From JAPYTY01 sp036338435 (lineage in GTDB: Bacteria; Acidobacteriota; UBA6911; RPQK01; JADFOI01), in NCBI GenBank assembly GCA_036338435.1, contig JAYZCG010000036.1, positions 1 to 49,799 of the forward strand: a stretch of DNA of 49,799 nucleotides. Reading direction: 5' to 3'. The position numbers and the translations under genes are program-made. Positions 16,555 through 25,412 of this stretch are shown here, piece by piece (the first letter of the stretch is position 1; each line of letters starts with the position of its first letter). Below the pieces are notes generated by a model, which did not search any database, was not told the DNA's origin, and was given only the letters and a program-made list of their open reading frames with translations.

Positions 16555-18351
16555 ATGACAAAAAGATGCACAATGCGCCACGTCTGGGAAATCGTTTGTT
16601 TTTTCACACTGATTGCCTTATGCCCTTCAGAATCACTCAACGGGCAAGGCGTCGTGTACTACGCTGATCATGTTCTTCACAATGGCAAAATTATTACAGT
16701 CGACGACACATTCTCAATCTCTCAAGGAGTAGCAATCCGTGACGGCAAATTGGTAGAGGTTGGGAGCAATCAACAAGTCTTAGCCCATGTGGGTTCCCAA
16801 ACAACGGTCATCGATCTTCGGGGGAAAACCGTCTTGCCAGGTCTCGTAGACACGCACTCACATCCACACGAGAGTAGCATTGCCCACTACGCGTCCCAGG
16901 CCGTCCCGGAACTGCGCGCCCAAATTGTCAAAGGAAAAAATTACGAGGAATTTCTGATTGGCATTAAAGAGATTGCCGATAGAACCCCCGTCGGCCAGTG
17001 GGCAGTGGTACGTCTGGAGCCTGCTGATTTAGCCAACAACTTCTGGCTAAAATACACTCATCGTGATCTAGACAAGGTAGCGGCAGGAAAACTGATCTTG
17101 ATCAATCAAGGTGTCCGAGGGATGTTGACAGGAGAGGGACTGGAAGTTGTCAAAGAAAGATATGGCGGATACGAAAGCGACCTTATGAAACTCCCCGGAC
17201 TTGCCGACGAGAATGGCCAGATTACAGGTCGTTTTCGAGCTGCGGTAGTCCGAGCGCTGCAGCAAGATCTTATTATGCTGGGCAAAGAGGAGATTCTCAA
17301 AGACGCCTACTACAAGGAGATGTTAGATCTTGCGAAGTACGGTGTAACCACTTGGTCATCGACCCTACAACCCATCGTAGCCTTTAAGCTTTTTGCAGAA
17401 TTAGACGAGGAAGGGAAACTACCAGTCAGGCTCGGCTACTCTCACTCGTCAGGATTTACCTCTTTCCCCCACTCCGTTGGATTCTACGAGCGCCTTGGCC
17501 CTATCCAAGGTCATGGCACTGATTATCTGTGGGCAATTGGGGCCACACCAGCTAACACTGACGGAGCCTACCCAAACATTTGTGCCTCTCCTGACGCTCC
17601 TTCTGAAATCAAGGAACGTGAGCAATGTTTAGCGATTCCTGGAGGAACAAACTGGGCTGGATTCGAGGCCATTGTACGGGCTGGTAATAGATTGACCGGC
17701 ACTCACGTGTCTGGGGAACTTGGATTGGATCACATGATGGATGCAATCGAGTCGGGAAGTCAGAAAGCAGGTCTTACACCAGAGCAAATCCGGGCCAAGC
17801 GACACTCCACCGATCACTGCGATTACAATCCTCGACCTGACCAGATCAAACGGGGAGTCCGCCTAGGAATTTACTTCAGCTGCAAATCTAATGGAATCTG
17901 GAGCGGTAGCGTCAAGCGCTTCTTAAATGATTACGGTGAACAGTATCTGGATTGGGTTGTCCCTGTACAAAGTATTCTTGAAGCGGGGGGTAAGGCGGTT
18001 ATGCAAATTGACCATCACCTAACAGACAAGGAAAACCCCTTCCTGGACATTCAGACTTTCATCACGCGGCAAGATGACCAAGGTCAGGTACTAGGGCCCG
18101 ATGAGCGGGTTGACCGGGTCACTGCTCTCAAAATGATTACCCGATGGGCAGCGGAGTATGTTCTAAGGGAAGATGTGCTGGGTTCATTGACGGTTGGCAA
18201 ATGGGCAGACTTGATCGTAATCGACAAAGATTATTTAACTGTACCGGAAGACCAGATAAAAGAAATCAAGGTCCTACTTACTCTTGTGGGAGGCAAACCA
18301 GTATATATTAGCTCCGAGTTTTCAAACCAGACAGGCCTCGCGCTCAACTGA
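16555..18351 (+). CDS. Secreted YtcJ-like amidohydrolase (copy 1)
   Basis: 598 residues from the ATG at 16555, which has AGGAG seven bases upstream; the frame itself opens at a TTG at 16531. A signal peptide (VCFFTLIALCPSESLNGQ) is followed by the small beta domain (ADHVLHNGKIITVDD...GKTVLPGLVDTHSH). The metal-binding pair is His101/His103 in THSHPH. Further likely ligands are in HVSGELG and HSTDHCDYN. The C-terminus (LTVGKWADLIVIDKDYLTVP) is the usual amidohydrolase ending. The family (COG1574) cleaves C-N bonds of amides, formamides or cyclic substrates. Export to the periplasm suggests it acts on imported or environmental compounds. A paralogue lies at 30354-32204. Confidence 0.88.
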   Translation: MTKRCTMRHVWEIVCFFTLIALCPSESLNGQGVVYYADHVLHNGKIITVDDTFSISQGVAIRDGKLVEVGSNQQVLAHVGSQTTVIDLRGKTVLPGLVDTHSHPHESSIAHYASQAVPELRAQIVKGKNYEEFLIGIKEIADRTPVGQWAVVRLEPADLANNFWLKYTHRDLDKVAAGKLILINQGVRGMLTGEGLEVVKERYGGYESDLMKLPGLADENGQITGRFRAAVVRALQQDLIMLGKEEILKDAYYKEMLDLAKYGVTTWSSTLQPIVAFKLFAELDEEGKLPVRLGYSHSSGFTSFPHSVGFYERLGPIQGHGTDYLWAIGATPANTDGAYPNICASPDAPSEIKEREQCLAIPGGTNWAGFEAIVRAGNRLTGTHVSGELGLDHMMDAIESGSQKAGLTPEQIRAKRHSTDHCDYNPRPDQIKRGVRLGIYFSCKSNGIWSGSVKRFLNDYGEQYLDWVVPVQSILEAGGKAVMQIDHHLTDKENPFLDIQTFITRQDDQGQVLGPDERVDRVTALKMITRWAAEYVLREDVLGSLTVGKWADLIVIDKDYLTVPEDQIKEIKVLLTLVGGKPVYISSEFSNQTGLALN

Positions 18352-18441
18352 TCCGCTAATGTTACCAAAAAAATAGAATGAGCTTCGAGTACACCATTGG
18401 CTCTGTTAGAATAGTCTAAACTACCTAGGAGAAAAACTTTA

Positions 18442-19662
18442 ATGATCGCAAAAGTAATAATTGGTTGCTCCATGGCGTTTTTTCTTTGCAATACAGGATG
18501 GGCTCAAGGTGGTGGGGAAGGCGGAGGAGGTGGGGGTGATTCGTCATCTGGCCAGGGCGGCGGTAGTAGCGGAAGCACACAATCTGGGCAAAGATCTCAA
18601 CAACGTCAAAGACCCCTGTTTTTATCGGGTAAAGTGGTTCTGGGTGATGGCCAAGAACCAGGAGAGCAGGTACGGGTCGAACTTATTTGTAATGGCGTGG
18701 TCATGGCACAAGAATACAGTTCCAGTAATGGCGCTTTTAGTATGGAACTGAACCAGCTAAGCCGACAAAACGCTCTCCAGCCTATAGACGCTTCCATCTC
18801 TACGACCGGGTACAACCCAGGTGGTGGTTTCGATGCTGGTCTTGGGGGCAACTCAAATCTAGATTCAAACAGTTTTGGAGCTGGGCGTTCCCAAAACCTA
18901 AGTTCCTGTGAGATACAGGCGACACTGTCTGGATACCAATCGGATATCCTCCCGTTAGGGCCACGAAGAGCTCTCGACAATCCTGATATTGGAGTGATTG
19001 TTCTGCACCGTCTGGGCAGTCGAGAAGGAGCGGTTATTAGCCTTACATCTCTGGCTGCGCCCAAGGATGCTAAAAAAGCCTATGAGAAAGCTGGCAAGGA
19101 ATTGATTAAAAAAAAGCCCAATCTCTCTAAGGCCTCCAAAGAGCTAGAAAAAGCTATCAAGATCTATGACAAATTTGCAGCAGCCCATTATATGCTGGGT
19201 GAAGTACGCTTGGCACAGAGTGATCGATCCGGCGCAACTGAAGCATTTGAACTAGCCATGACGTTAGATGATGGTTACGCTAGCCCACGCGTTTCTCTGG
19301 CAGTAATGGCTCTGGAAGAAGAACGCTGGCAAGATGCTGCACGGCTTTCAGAGGAGGCTCTTCAAATTGATCCTAATCATCTCAGAGCGCACTATTGTAA
19401 TGCGGTGGCTAATAGCTCTTTGGGAAATATTGTTCAAGCCGAAGAATCAGCTTTACGAGTCCACGACAGTGCTGACGTTCAAAACTACCCCCTGGTGCAC
19501 TACGTACTGGGATGGATCATGTCCCAAAGAGGGGACTTTGATTCGGCAGCAGATCAATATAGGTATTTTGTGGAAACCCAGCCCAAGGCCCGATTATCTT
19601 CAAAACTGGCAGAGCAACTAGCTGACTGGGAACAGAACGGTCTAGTTCAAAAAATCCAGTAG
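18442..19662 (+). CDS. Secreted TPR protein with carboxypeptidase-regulatory-like domain
   Basis: 406 residues. A signal peptide (VIIGCSMAFFLCNTGWAQ) is followed by a low-complexity Gly/Ser/Gln linker (about residues 24-50). Next is a beta-sandwich domain starting LSGKVVLGDGQEPGEQVRVE, resembling the CarboxypepD_reg/SdrD-B-like fold. From about residue 210 there are four or five tetratricopeptide repeats (AHYMLGEVRLAQSDRSGATEAF and ASPRVSLAVMALEEERWQDAARL). This architecture is common in Acidobacteria, with unknown function but likely a role in envelope protein complexes. AGGAG precedes the ATG by ten bases. A strong hairpin follows the gene. Confidence 0.85.
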   Translation: MIAKVIIGCSMAFFLCNTGWAQGGGEGGGGGGDSSSGQGGGSSGSTQSGQRSQQRQRPLFLSGKVVLGDGQEPGEQVRVELICNGVVMAQEYSSSNGAFSMELNQLSRQNALQPIDASISTTGYNPGGGFDAGLGGNSNLDSNSFGAGRSQNLSSCEIQATLSGYQSDILPLGPRRALDNPDIGVIVLHRLGSREGAVISLTSLAAPKDAKKAYEKAGKELIKKKPNLSKASKELEKAIKIYDKFAAAHYMLGEVRLAQSDRSGATEAFELAMTLDDGYASPRVSLAVMALEEERWQDAARLSEEALQIDPNHLRAHYCNAVANSSLGNIVQAEESALRVHDSADVQNYPLVHYVLGWIMSQRGDFDSAADQYRYFVETQPKARLSSKLAEQLADWEQNGLVQKIQ

Positions 19663-19698
19663 ATAAACCCCCCTGTGCGACACCCCGAAGAAAGAACA

Positions 19699-19722
19699 GG
19701 GAGCCCTATCAATAGGACTCCC
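19699..19722. terminator. Bidirectional hairpin between convergent genes
   Basis: The arms GGGAG-C-CCTAT and ATAGG-A-CTCCC form ten base pairs with one C/A mismatch around a two-base CA turn. It lies 37 bases after the TPR gene stop and 34 bases before the stop of the convergent small gene at 19756. That placement suits a two-way transcription end. There is no clear U-run on either side, so Rho-independent activity is uncertain. Confidence 0.5.
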
Positions 19723-19755
19723 CGTGAGATACAGAATCGACCCCGTTAGAGGTGT

Positions 19756-20100
19756 CTAGTGGCTATGCGCTGCGGATACGGAACTTACCGTGATAGTATT
19801 CGTTGCTGAGTCAAGATCTCCCTTGACCGTCACCTCGTGTCCGATATGCTCATCGGCCTGGGCAGCACTCAAATCCAGTAAGAAGTGTCCATCTGAAGTC
19901 GACAGGGCAACTTTTTGACCGCGCTTCAGACATGTCTTTGCACAACCTGCATGATCGGCAGTCGCGGCCTTGTTGTAGTCCTGGGCACACCTTTCGTCCG
20001 CAACCCAGCCCGTCCAGCTATCCTCATCGGCACTGATACCGAAGGCAGCAAAAGCGAAAAAGAGTAATGCGAACCCTACAAACAGTTTTGATTTTTTCAT
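19756..20100 (-). CDS. Small secreted Cys-containing protein of unknown function
   Basis: 114 residues. It has a clear signal peptide (KKSKLFVGFALLFFAFAAFGISA). The mature part contains TGWVADERCA, then HAGCAKTCLKRGQKVALST and an OB-like C-terminal half (GHEVTVKGDLDSATNTITVSS). Three Cys could form disulfides or bind metal. I recognise this layout (W-G-x-x-D-x-x-C, then C-x3-C) from many Acidobacteria proteins of unknown role. The ribosome binding site AAGGAG is good. It ends in His-Ser-His. Confidence 0.75.
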   Translation of the reverse strand: MKKSKLFVGFALLFFAFAAFGISADEDSWTGWVADERCAQDYNKAATADHAGCAKTCLKRGQKVALSTSDGHFLLDLSAAQADEHIGHEVTVKGDLDSATNTITVSSVSAAHSH

Positions 20101-20197
20101 GGTTTAGATTCTCCTTCTATCGCCTAAGCATAAGCCGATTCTACCCTCTCGTCAATGCATTTGGAGAAAAGGAAGCCCATTCTTTGAACTGTGTTGT

Positions 20198-20641
20198 TTA
20201 ACTGTTCTGGGAGCACTCCTGGATGTGTGCCTGTGCAGCTGCCTTTGACAAAAGTCGACCGGTAATCATTTCCTTACCTGGAATATGCTCAAAAACGTGT
20301 GCGATGAAAGTGCAAAGGGCATCCACGACGTTTGAACCAAGCTCTGGAGTTTCCCCCTCCATCGCCGCCAAAATGTTGTGATCCTCTTTACCATCCTCGA
20401 TTTGCTCAAGCAATGCAACTGCTTCGCAGGTAACAACAGTTCCCGTCTTAAGCGGCCGCTGAGTAATTACATAGCAATCGAGATTGTCGCCATCTTCACT
20501 GGTGGTATTCAGGATGAATCCATAGGGATAGGGATAGGGTCGTGAAACCGCATCTGTACGTTGATAAGTGAGTGTTTTTTCGTCATGAACGTGATTGCGG
20601 TCTGAACCGGCTTCATTTTGGATGAAAACTTCAACTTGCAT
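20198..20641 (-). CDS. Inorganic pyrophosphatase family protein, short divergent form
   Basis: 147 residues against about 170 for typical family-I enzymes. The metal-binding core is visible: RPYPYPYGFI (residues 34-43), then EDGDNLDCYV with Asp50, Asp52 and Asp55. GKEDHNI around residue 84 corresponds to the GEKDxKI motif. The usual N-terminal KYEID segment that binds substrate is replaced by DRNHVHDEKTL, so specificity may differ from PPi. It would hydrolyse pyrophosphate or a related phosphoanhydride in the cytoplasm. The upstream cupin gene is 23 bases away on the same strand. Confidence 0.85.
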   Translation of the reverse strand: MQVEVFIQNEAGSDRNHVHDEKTLTYQRTDAVSRPYPYPYGFILNTTSEDGDNLDCYVITQRPLKTGTVVTCEAVALLEQIEDGKEDHNILAAMEGETPELGSNVVDALCTFIAHVFEHIPGKEMITGRLLSKAAAQAHIQECSQNS

Positions 20642-20664
20642 TGCTCGTCACACCATCAAAGACT

Positions 20665-21054
20665 CTACTCAACTAACCTAGAGTATTCATCATGTGTGAC
20701 TTCTTCCAGCCACTCAGTCTTATTCCCTAAATTTACGGCCCAGTGAATCATCTCCTCTTCCCTCGAAGCTCCATGCCAGTGTTTCTCATCAGGAGGTATC
20801 CAAACGACATCACCGGGCACAATCTCAACAGGAGCCTCACCCTGTTTCTGGATCCATCCCTTTCCTTTTTCCACCAACAACAATTGAACCCCTTCATGTG
20901 TATGCCAATGGGTTCGCCCCCCGGGCCCAAATTCAACTCGGTACACATGCGGATTTTTTTCCCCATCCACCACCAGACCCGCTGTGACCTGTCCCGTAAA
21001 ACTTGCGGGATCAGCCGGACCATACTCAACATTCCCATCCTTGAAAATATCCAT
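20665..21054 (-). CDS. Cupin-domain protein, GtHNL/carboxymuconolactone-associated type
   Basis: 129 residues, a single small beta-barrel cupin. Metal-ligand residues are visible in GGRTHWHTHEGVQLLL (two His and a Glu) and in PPDEKHWHGAS (the last His). The wording is close to the bacterial cupins that include the Granulicella hydroxynitrile lyase (PGDVVW, EKHWHGA, W-x-E-x-VT-x-x-x-Y). The true substrate may be different. GGAGA lies seven bases before the ATG. It is probably cotranscribed with the pyrophosphatase-like gene. Confidence 0.85.
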   Translation of the reverse strand: MDIFKDGNVEYGPADPASFTGQVTAGLVVDGEKNPHVYRVEFGPGGRTHWHTHEGVQLLLVEKGKGWIQKQGEAPVEIVPGDVVWIPPDEKHWHGASREEEMIHWAVNLGNKTEWLEEVTHDEYSRLVE

Positions 21055-21096
21055 CGAAAATCTCCATCGATTATGAAAGTGTATCGTACCGCTATG

Positions 21097-22440
21097 TCAG
21101 GGAGAAGATGTACTAGTGCCCGCTCTTATTTCACAATCGCGGGCCATTACAGTTTGACGCCGACCGAGCCAGAAACCACAAATCCACCACAGACCAGCGA
21201 GAGGTACTGCAGCAAAAGCAATCCCTGCCATGCTCAGACCTAGCCATCCCATGAGACTGTAAGACCACGCGCCAACTTGGTCACCAGCTCGATAGACGAA
21301 AGTGTCGATGAGGCTCTTGGACTTGTACTTGTCCTCACTGCTTACGACAGTGTAGAGGGTTTCCCGGGCAGGGCGTGCTAATGCAAAATTACTCGCTCGG
21401 CGAAATACTTGGAAGACCACCAATACAGCCAACGTCGGGAAAAATCCCAAACTAGCAAATCCAATCACACACACGGCAGGCAACAAAGTCAGTGTAAGAG
21501 ATACTCCTAACAACCGGATAATACGGCTCGTCAGAAACAACTGTGTCAATAAAGTCAGGGCATTGACTACGAGATCGATTTTGGCAAAAAAAGCAGTTCG
21601 CGCGGCCCGATCACTGAAAGCTTGATCTACTAAATCAGCCTGCTGAAAATAAAGAAAAGTCGCTGCGATGGTGTATAGCAACATGTAGGCGCAAATGCTC
21701 AGCAAATAGCCAGATCGAACGATGTGTGGAATCGCAGTTAGTATGCCTCCTCCTATAGGCTCTTCCTTAGCCCATTGTTTTCCGGATTGAGACGATTCCA
21801 CTAAATGCCTAGAAAGACCACGAATACACCACACCCCAATTTCCAATAGCACGATGGAAATTATCAGAAGCTGAACCGGACCCAATACTTCGGCGAACGT
21901 AGCGGTAATAGCAGCTCCAACCAAACTCCCTAGCGTCCCTCCAGCCCCAATAAATCCGAATAACCGCTTACTCTGACTGGCTTGGAAAACGTCGGACATC
22001 ACAGCCCAGAAAATGGAAACGACGAAAAGATTAAAAACACTTGTCCAGATGAAAAAAGCCCTTCCCACCCATACAACCTGCTCCTGGGGCAACACTTTCA
22101 ACAATACAAAGAAAAGTAGCAAGTTAGCCATAAAAAAGCGATACGTCATAGGGATAAATCGAGTGCGCTTCATCTTAGCCACCAGCGCACTGAATAAAGG
22201 ATTAACTGCTAACATGACGATCAGGGTTCCCGTGAAAAGCCAGGGAAGATTCCTAACTCCACCGGCGACACCCATATCATCTCGGATGGGACGGATGATG
22301 TAGTAAGAAGAGAGAATACAAAAAAAATAGAGGCATGACCACAGCAACGCCCGGACCTCTTCCTCTCTTACATCCACCGCCAGACGAAGAATTCGGGTTA
22401 GAGCTGTAAGGACAGTTCCAGGCTCTGTGGAATTTGTCAT
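21097..22440 (-). CDS. MFS protein of the ATP/ADP-translocase-like group
   Basis: 447 residues, about twelve membrane segments. The signature pieces are REEEVRALLWSCLYFF, SYYIIRPIRDDMG and QSKRLFGFIGAGGTLGSLVGAA. They match the MFS branch annotated as ATP/ADP translocase-like (COG3202). True translocases are about 500 residues and come from intracellular bacteria and plastids, and this member is shorter. Many free-living bacteria encode such proteins, with unknown substrates. The second half has lower conservation. No good ribosome binding site is seen before the ATG. Confidence 0.8.
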   Translation of the reverse strand: MTNSTEPGTVLTALTRILRLAVDVREEEVRALLWSCLYFFCILSSYYIIRPIRDDMGVAGGVRNLPWLFTGTLIVMLAVNPLFSALVAKMKRTRFIPMTYRFFMANLLLFFVLLKVLPQEQVVWVGRAFFIWTSVFNLFVVSIFWAVMSDVFQASQSKRLFGFIGAGGTLGSLVGAAITATFAEVLGPVQLLIISIVLLEIGVWCIRGLSRHLVESSQSGKQWAKEEPIGGGILTAIPHIVRSGYLLSICAYMLLYTIAATFLYFQQADLVDQAFSDRAARTAFFAKIDLVVNALTLLTQLFLTSRIIRLLGVSLTLTLLPAVCVIGFASLGFFPTLAVLVVFQVFRRASNFALARPARETLYTVVSSEDKYKSKSLIDTFVYRAGDQVGAWSYSLMGWLGLSMAGIAFAAVPLAGLWWICGFWLGRRQTVMARDCEIRAGTSTSSP

Positions 22441-22574
22441 AAGAGTATTGTCCTGTGCGGCTGGGATTCTAGCAAGATCAATTCAGGATCACAATAAATT
22501 GGCAACCCGTCAACCCTGTGTTTTGACGGGAAAAGATGCCACAATGGTGATGGATGGGACACAGTCCTGACCTT

Positions 22575-23390
22575 TTAGTTCGGAGCCCTCCACCGATCAA
22601 AACGGGATTCTAAACGTTCTAGAAAAGCACTACTCAAAAACCCAATGAAAGCGACAATAACAACTCCCGCAAAAGCAGTTGAAGTCTGGAATGTCTCGCC
22701 GGCAAGGCTGATGAGATTCCCTAATCCTCGCACCGAGGCGTAGAACTCAGCCACGATCACACTCAGAATTCCTCGACCCACTCCCAACCGGAGACCTGTG
22801 AGTAGAAAAGGAACACTACCCGGCAAAATAACAGTGCGGAAAACATGCAGATCTGAAGCCCCAAAGACTCTGGCCACACGAACCAAAGACTGATCGGCGC
22901 TTCGCACACCAGCAATGGTATTCATGGCAATGGGGAATACAGCTCCCAAAAAAACCATTAACACTTTGGACCAAATCCCGATCCCAGCCCAAATGATCAA
23001 TAGAGGGAGCAACGCGATCCTCGGAGTGGCGTAGAGGCCTGACAAAAAAGGATTAAAGGCATAATAAGCTCTTTTGTTCCAACCTACCCACAGTCCAAAA
23101 GGAATGCCAAAAGCCACGGAAATGACAAATCCGATGACAAATTCTAGACCGCTGACGTAAACATCTTCCCAGAGCCGGCCTCTGGAGAGCTCTATCAGTG
23201 AGACAGCAACATCTGTAGGCGGAGCAAGGAAAAGTGCATTCACCCATCCAAATCGTACCGCAGACTCCCAGGCAATCAGGAAAAACATTACAGAGGAGAA
23301 GCCGATGATGCTACTCTCATGCTTCTGATAAATTTGAACCCAACGGGTTTGGTCAGAAGTTTTTTTTCCCATCGCTTGCAATCGGCTCAT
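22575..23390 (-). CDS. ABC transporter permease, nitrate/sulfonate/taurine type
   Basis: 271 residues with about six membrane helices. The EAA loop typical of SsuC/TauC/NrtB reads RVARVFGASDLHVFRTVILPGSVPFLLTGLRLGVG (shown as separate pieces RVARVFGAS and VILPGSVP), near residues 175-205. It would pair with the ATPase at 26535 and the lipoprotein at 32622, the only other members of this ABC type in the window. It lies 120 bases downstream of the Tat-exported thiamine-diphosphate enzyme gene on the same strand. The start could be the inner Met at residue 7. Confidence 0.88.
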   Translation of the reverse strand: MSRLQAMGKKTSDQTRWVQIYQKHESSIIGFSSVMFFLIAWESAVRFGWVNALFLAPPTDVAVSLIELSRGRLWEDVYVSGLEFVIGFVISVAFGIPFGLWVGWNKRAYYAFNPFLSGLYATPRIALLPLLIIWAGIGIWSKVLMVFLGAVFPIAMNTIAGVRSADQSLVRVARVFGASDLHVFRTVILPGSVPFLLTGLRLGVGRGILSVIVAEFYASVRGLGNLISLAGETFQTSTAFAGVVIVAFIGFLSSAFLERLESRFDRWRAPN

Positions 23391-23510
23391 AGACTAACCG
23401 AACAGAGTGCCAACACGTCATCCCAGTTCAACATCAACAACGCAGTATGACGAATTTAGCACCTAATCAATCTGGACAATGCGCGCACGCCTCTTTAACT
23501 GTGTTCGTGA

Positions 23511-25412
23511 TTAGCCTTTCTCAATGTCAGGTATCCAAGGGTCATCGGCCCAAACTCCAGTGCGGGCGACCTGTGCATCTATCAGATATGGCCTACCCTC
23601 TCGGGTAGCACGTCGTGCCCGTTTCAATGCCTCCTTCAGGTCGTCCGGTGAATGAACAACTTCACCCGATACACCAAACCCATCAGCGATAGAGGCCATG
23701 TTCATATCAGGTTTGCCCAGGTAGTCCTGAACAAAATGTCCCGTTTGTACCATTCGACCTCCAGCAGCAGCAGCAAGTCCCCGGTTGTGGACTCCACCAT
23801 AGGCATGATTGTTGTAGACCACTACCGTGACAGGCAACTCCAACCGTGCCATATTCCACAAGGCAGTGGGTCCGAAAATGAAAGCTCCATCTCCAACCAG
23901 GGCAATGACCTGTTGGTCCGGCCGCGCTAATTTGACTCCTGCAGCAGTTCCCACACCAGAACCCAGATGAGCCCCGTAGTAGAAAAAAAGCTCACGCCCC
24001 CCCAAGGGATTGAAGTCAAATCCGTGCAATCCAATGGCTCCAGCTTCATGAACAATGATGGCGTCCTTCTCGGCATATTGAGATACTTCATAAGTCACAC
24101 GATCCGACGTCATGGGGCTATTATCCCAATCGGGATTGTTACGGACGAGCGCTCTCAACTTCTTAGCCTTCTCAGTAAAAACTCGAACCTTCTCAGCTCT
24201 CTCTGTCACTTTCTGACGGACAGAAGGTGTTAGAGCGCTTTCGACAGCCTCAATCAGATCATCCATTCCGTACCCAACATCAGCCACTAGAGGTGCATCA
24301 GTAGTCATAACATTTCCGATACTGAAACTATCGTTTCGCATATCAATAAACTTGACATCACGTGGGACGATGGGCGCAGGAGTCGTGTGGACCAACTTAT
24401 TCCCAACATTGATGACTACATCCGAATTCTTGGGGAAATCCAAGGTATCGACCCCCCGGGTAGCTGGGAACTCGCCAACCCACAAAGGATGGGTGTGAGG
24501 ATAGTTAGCAAATACCTGTCTGGCCTGGCTCACGGGCATGCCGAGTAACTCAGCCAGTCGAACTGCCTTGTCCACTGATCTGGTCTTGTAGATCTCATCT
24601 CCAACGATTAACAGAGGATTCTCCGCCTCCACTAACATCCGTGCTGCTCGTTCTACTTCCCGAGGATTGGGTCGTATTCGCATCCGTGGATCCACCTTGT
24701 CATGAACAATGACTTCTGTGCGCACCTTCTCAGCCATGTAATCAGCGTGCCAGGTAACGTAGGTTGGACCATAAGGAGGAGTCCAGGCCACCTTGAAGGC
24801 ACGCCGAATCGTTTCGGGAATCATATCGGGCCGGCGAGCCAACCAGTGCCACTTAGTCAAGGGAGCCACAATTTCCTCCTGATAGGGCACCTCTTCAAAG
24901 ACATCACGCCCAGCGGTGTTGCTCTTATCGTTGCGGTAGCTGTAGAAAACCAAGGGGGTTTGCTCCTTCTGGGCGTTGTACATTTGTCCGATAGCGTTGG
25001 CCAAACCTACAATAGCCGCCTCCATGACAAAAGCCGCCTTACCAGAAGCCTTGACATACCCTGCAGCCATGGCCGCTCCGGGGCCTTCATGAGGAGTTAG
25101 GATGTATTGAAGCTGAGGGCGATCGACCAATGCATCATAAAAGGGGGCATCACTACTGGAAGAGTTGCCAAAAATGTATTTAACCCCCGAGGCAATAAGT
25201 TGCTCGGCAAAGGCTTCTCCTCCTGTTCCCTGGAAAATCTTCACAGCCTCGGGAGAAACATCAGCATCACCCGTCTTCCCGTGTACGATCGGTGTCAAAG
25301 AGTGAGCAACCGACTGAGCTGTTGTCAGGGTGACCCCGGTACTCACCAAACGGTTCACAAACCGTCGCCGAGAGATGGATTTAGAAAGATATTGCGATAC
25401 TAGCTCTCTCAT
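23511..25412 (-). CDS. Thiamine-diphosphate-dependent enzyme with Tat signal
   Basis: 633 residues. It begins with a twin-arginine export signal (SISRRRFVNRL, then a hydrophobic stretch to about residue 40). The rest has the acetolactate-synthase/benzoylformate-decarboxylase order. The PYR domain has the cofactor-activating Glu in HEGPGAAMAAGY, a central domain follows, and the PP domain has GDGAFIFGPTAL ending in VVYNNHAYGG (GDG...NN, which binds Mg-ThDP). GGAGG lies seven bases before the ATG. The reaction is probably decarboxylation or ligation of a 2-oxo acid. An exported ThDP enzyme is unusual; Tat would let it fold with cofactor in the cytoplasm first. Confidence 0.88.
   Translation of the reverse strand: MRELVSQYLSKSISRRRFVNRLVSTGVTLTTAQSVAHSLTPIVHGKTGDADVSPEAVKIFQGTGGEAFAEQLIASGVKYIFGNSSSSDAPFYDALVDRPQLQYILTPHEGPGAAMAAGYVKASGKAAFVMEAAIVGLANAIGQMYNAQKEQTPLVFYSYRNDKSNTAGRDVFEEVPYQEEIVAPLTKWHWLARRPDMIPETIRRAFKVAWTPPYGPTYVTWHADYMAEKVRTEVIVHDKVDPRMRIRPNPREVERAARMLVEAENPLLIVGDEIYKTRSVDKAVRLAELLGMPVSQARQVFANYPHTHPLWVGEFPATRGVDTLDFPKNSDVVINVGNKLVHTTPAPIVPRDVKFIDMRNDSFSIGNVMTTDAPLVADVGYGMDDLIEAVESALTPSVRQKVTERAEKVRVFTEKAKKLRALVRNNPDWDNSPMTSDRVTYEVSQYAEKDAIIVHEAGAIGLHGFDFNPLGGRELFFYYGAHLGSGVGTAAGVKLARPDQQVIALVGDGAFIFGPTALWNMARLELPVTVVVYNNHAYGGVHNRGLAAAAGGRMVQTGHFVQDYLGKPDMNMASIADGFGVSGEVVHSPDDLKEALKRARRATREGRPYLIDAQVARTGVWADDPWIPDIEKG

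Noticed and set aside
18606..19064. 152-codon minus-strand frame opposite the TPR protein
   Set aside because: It mirrors the Gly/Ser/Pro-rich coding region on the plus strand and has no support as a gene.
3677..20105. Near-identical leaders before two start codons (GGAGATCTAAACCATG at 3680 and GGAGAATCTAAACCATG at 20100)
   Set aside because: In the first case the sequence also encodes the end of the DUF1592 protein, and with only two instances it is more likely coincidence around a ribosome binding site than a regulatory element.
20743..21243. 166-codon plus-strand frame across the cupin and MFS genes
   Set aside because: It overlaps two well supported minus-strand genes and the translation is not protein-like.
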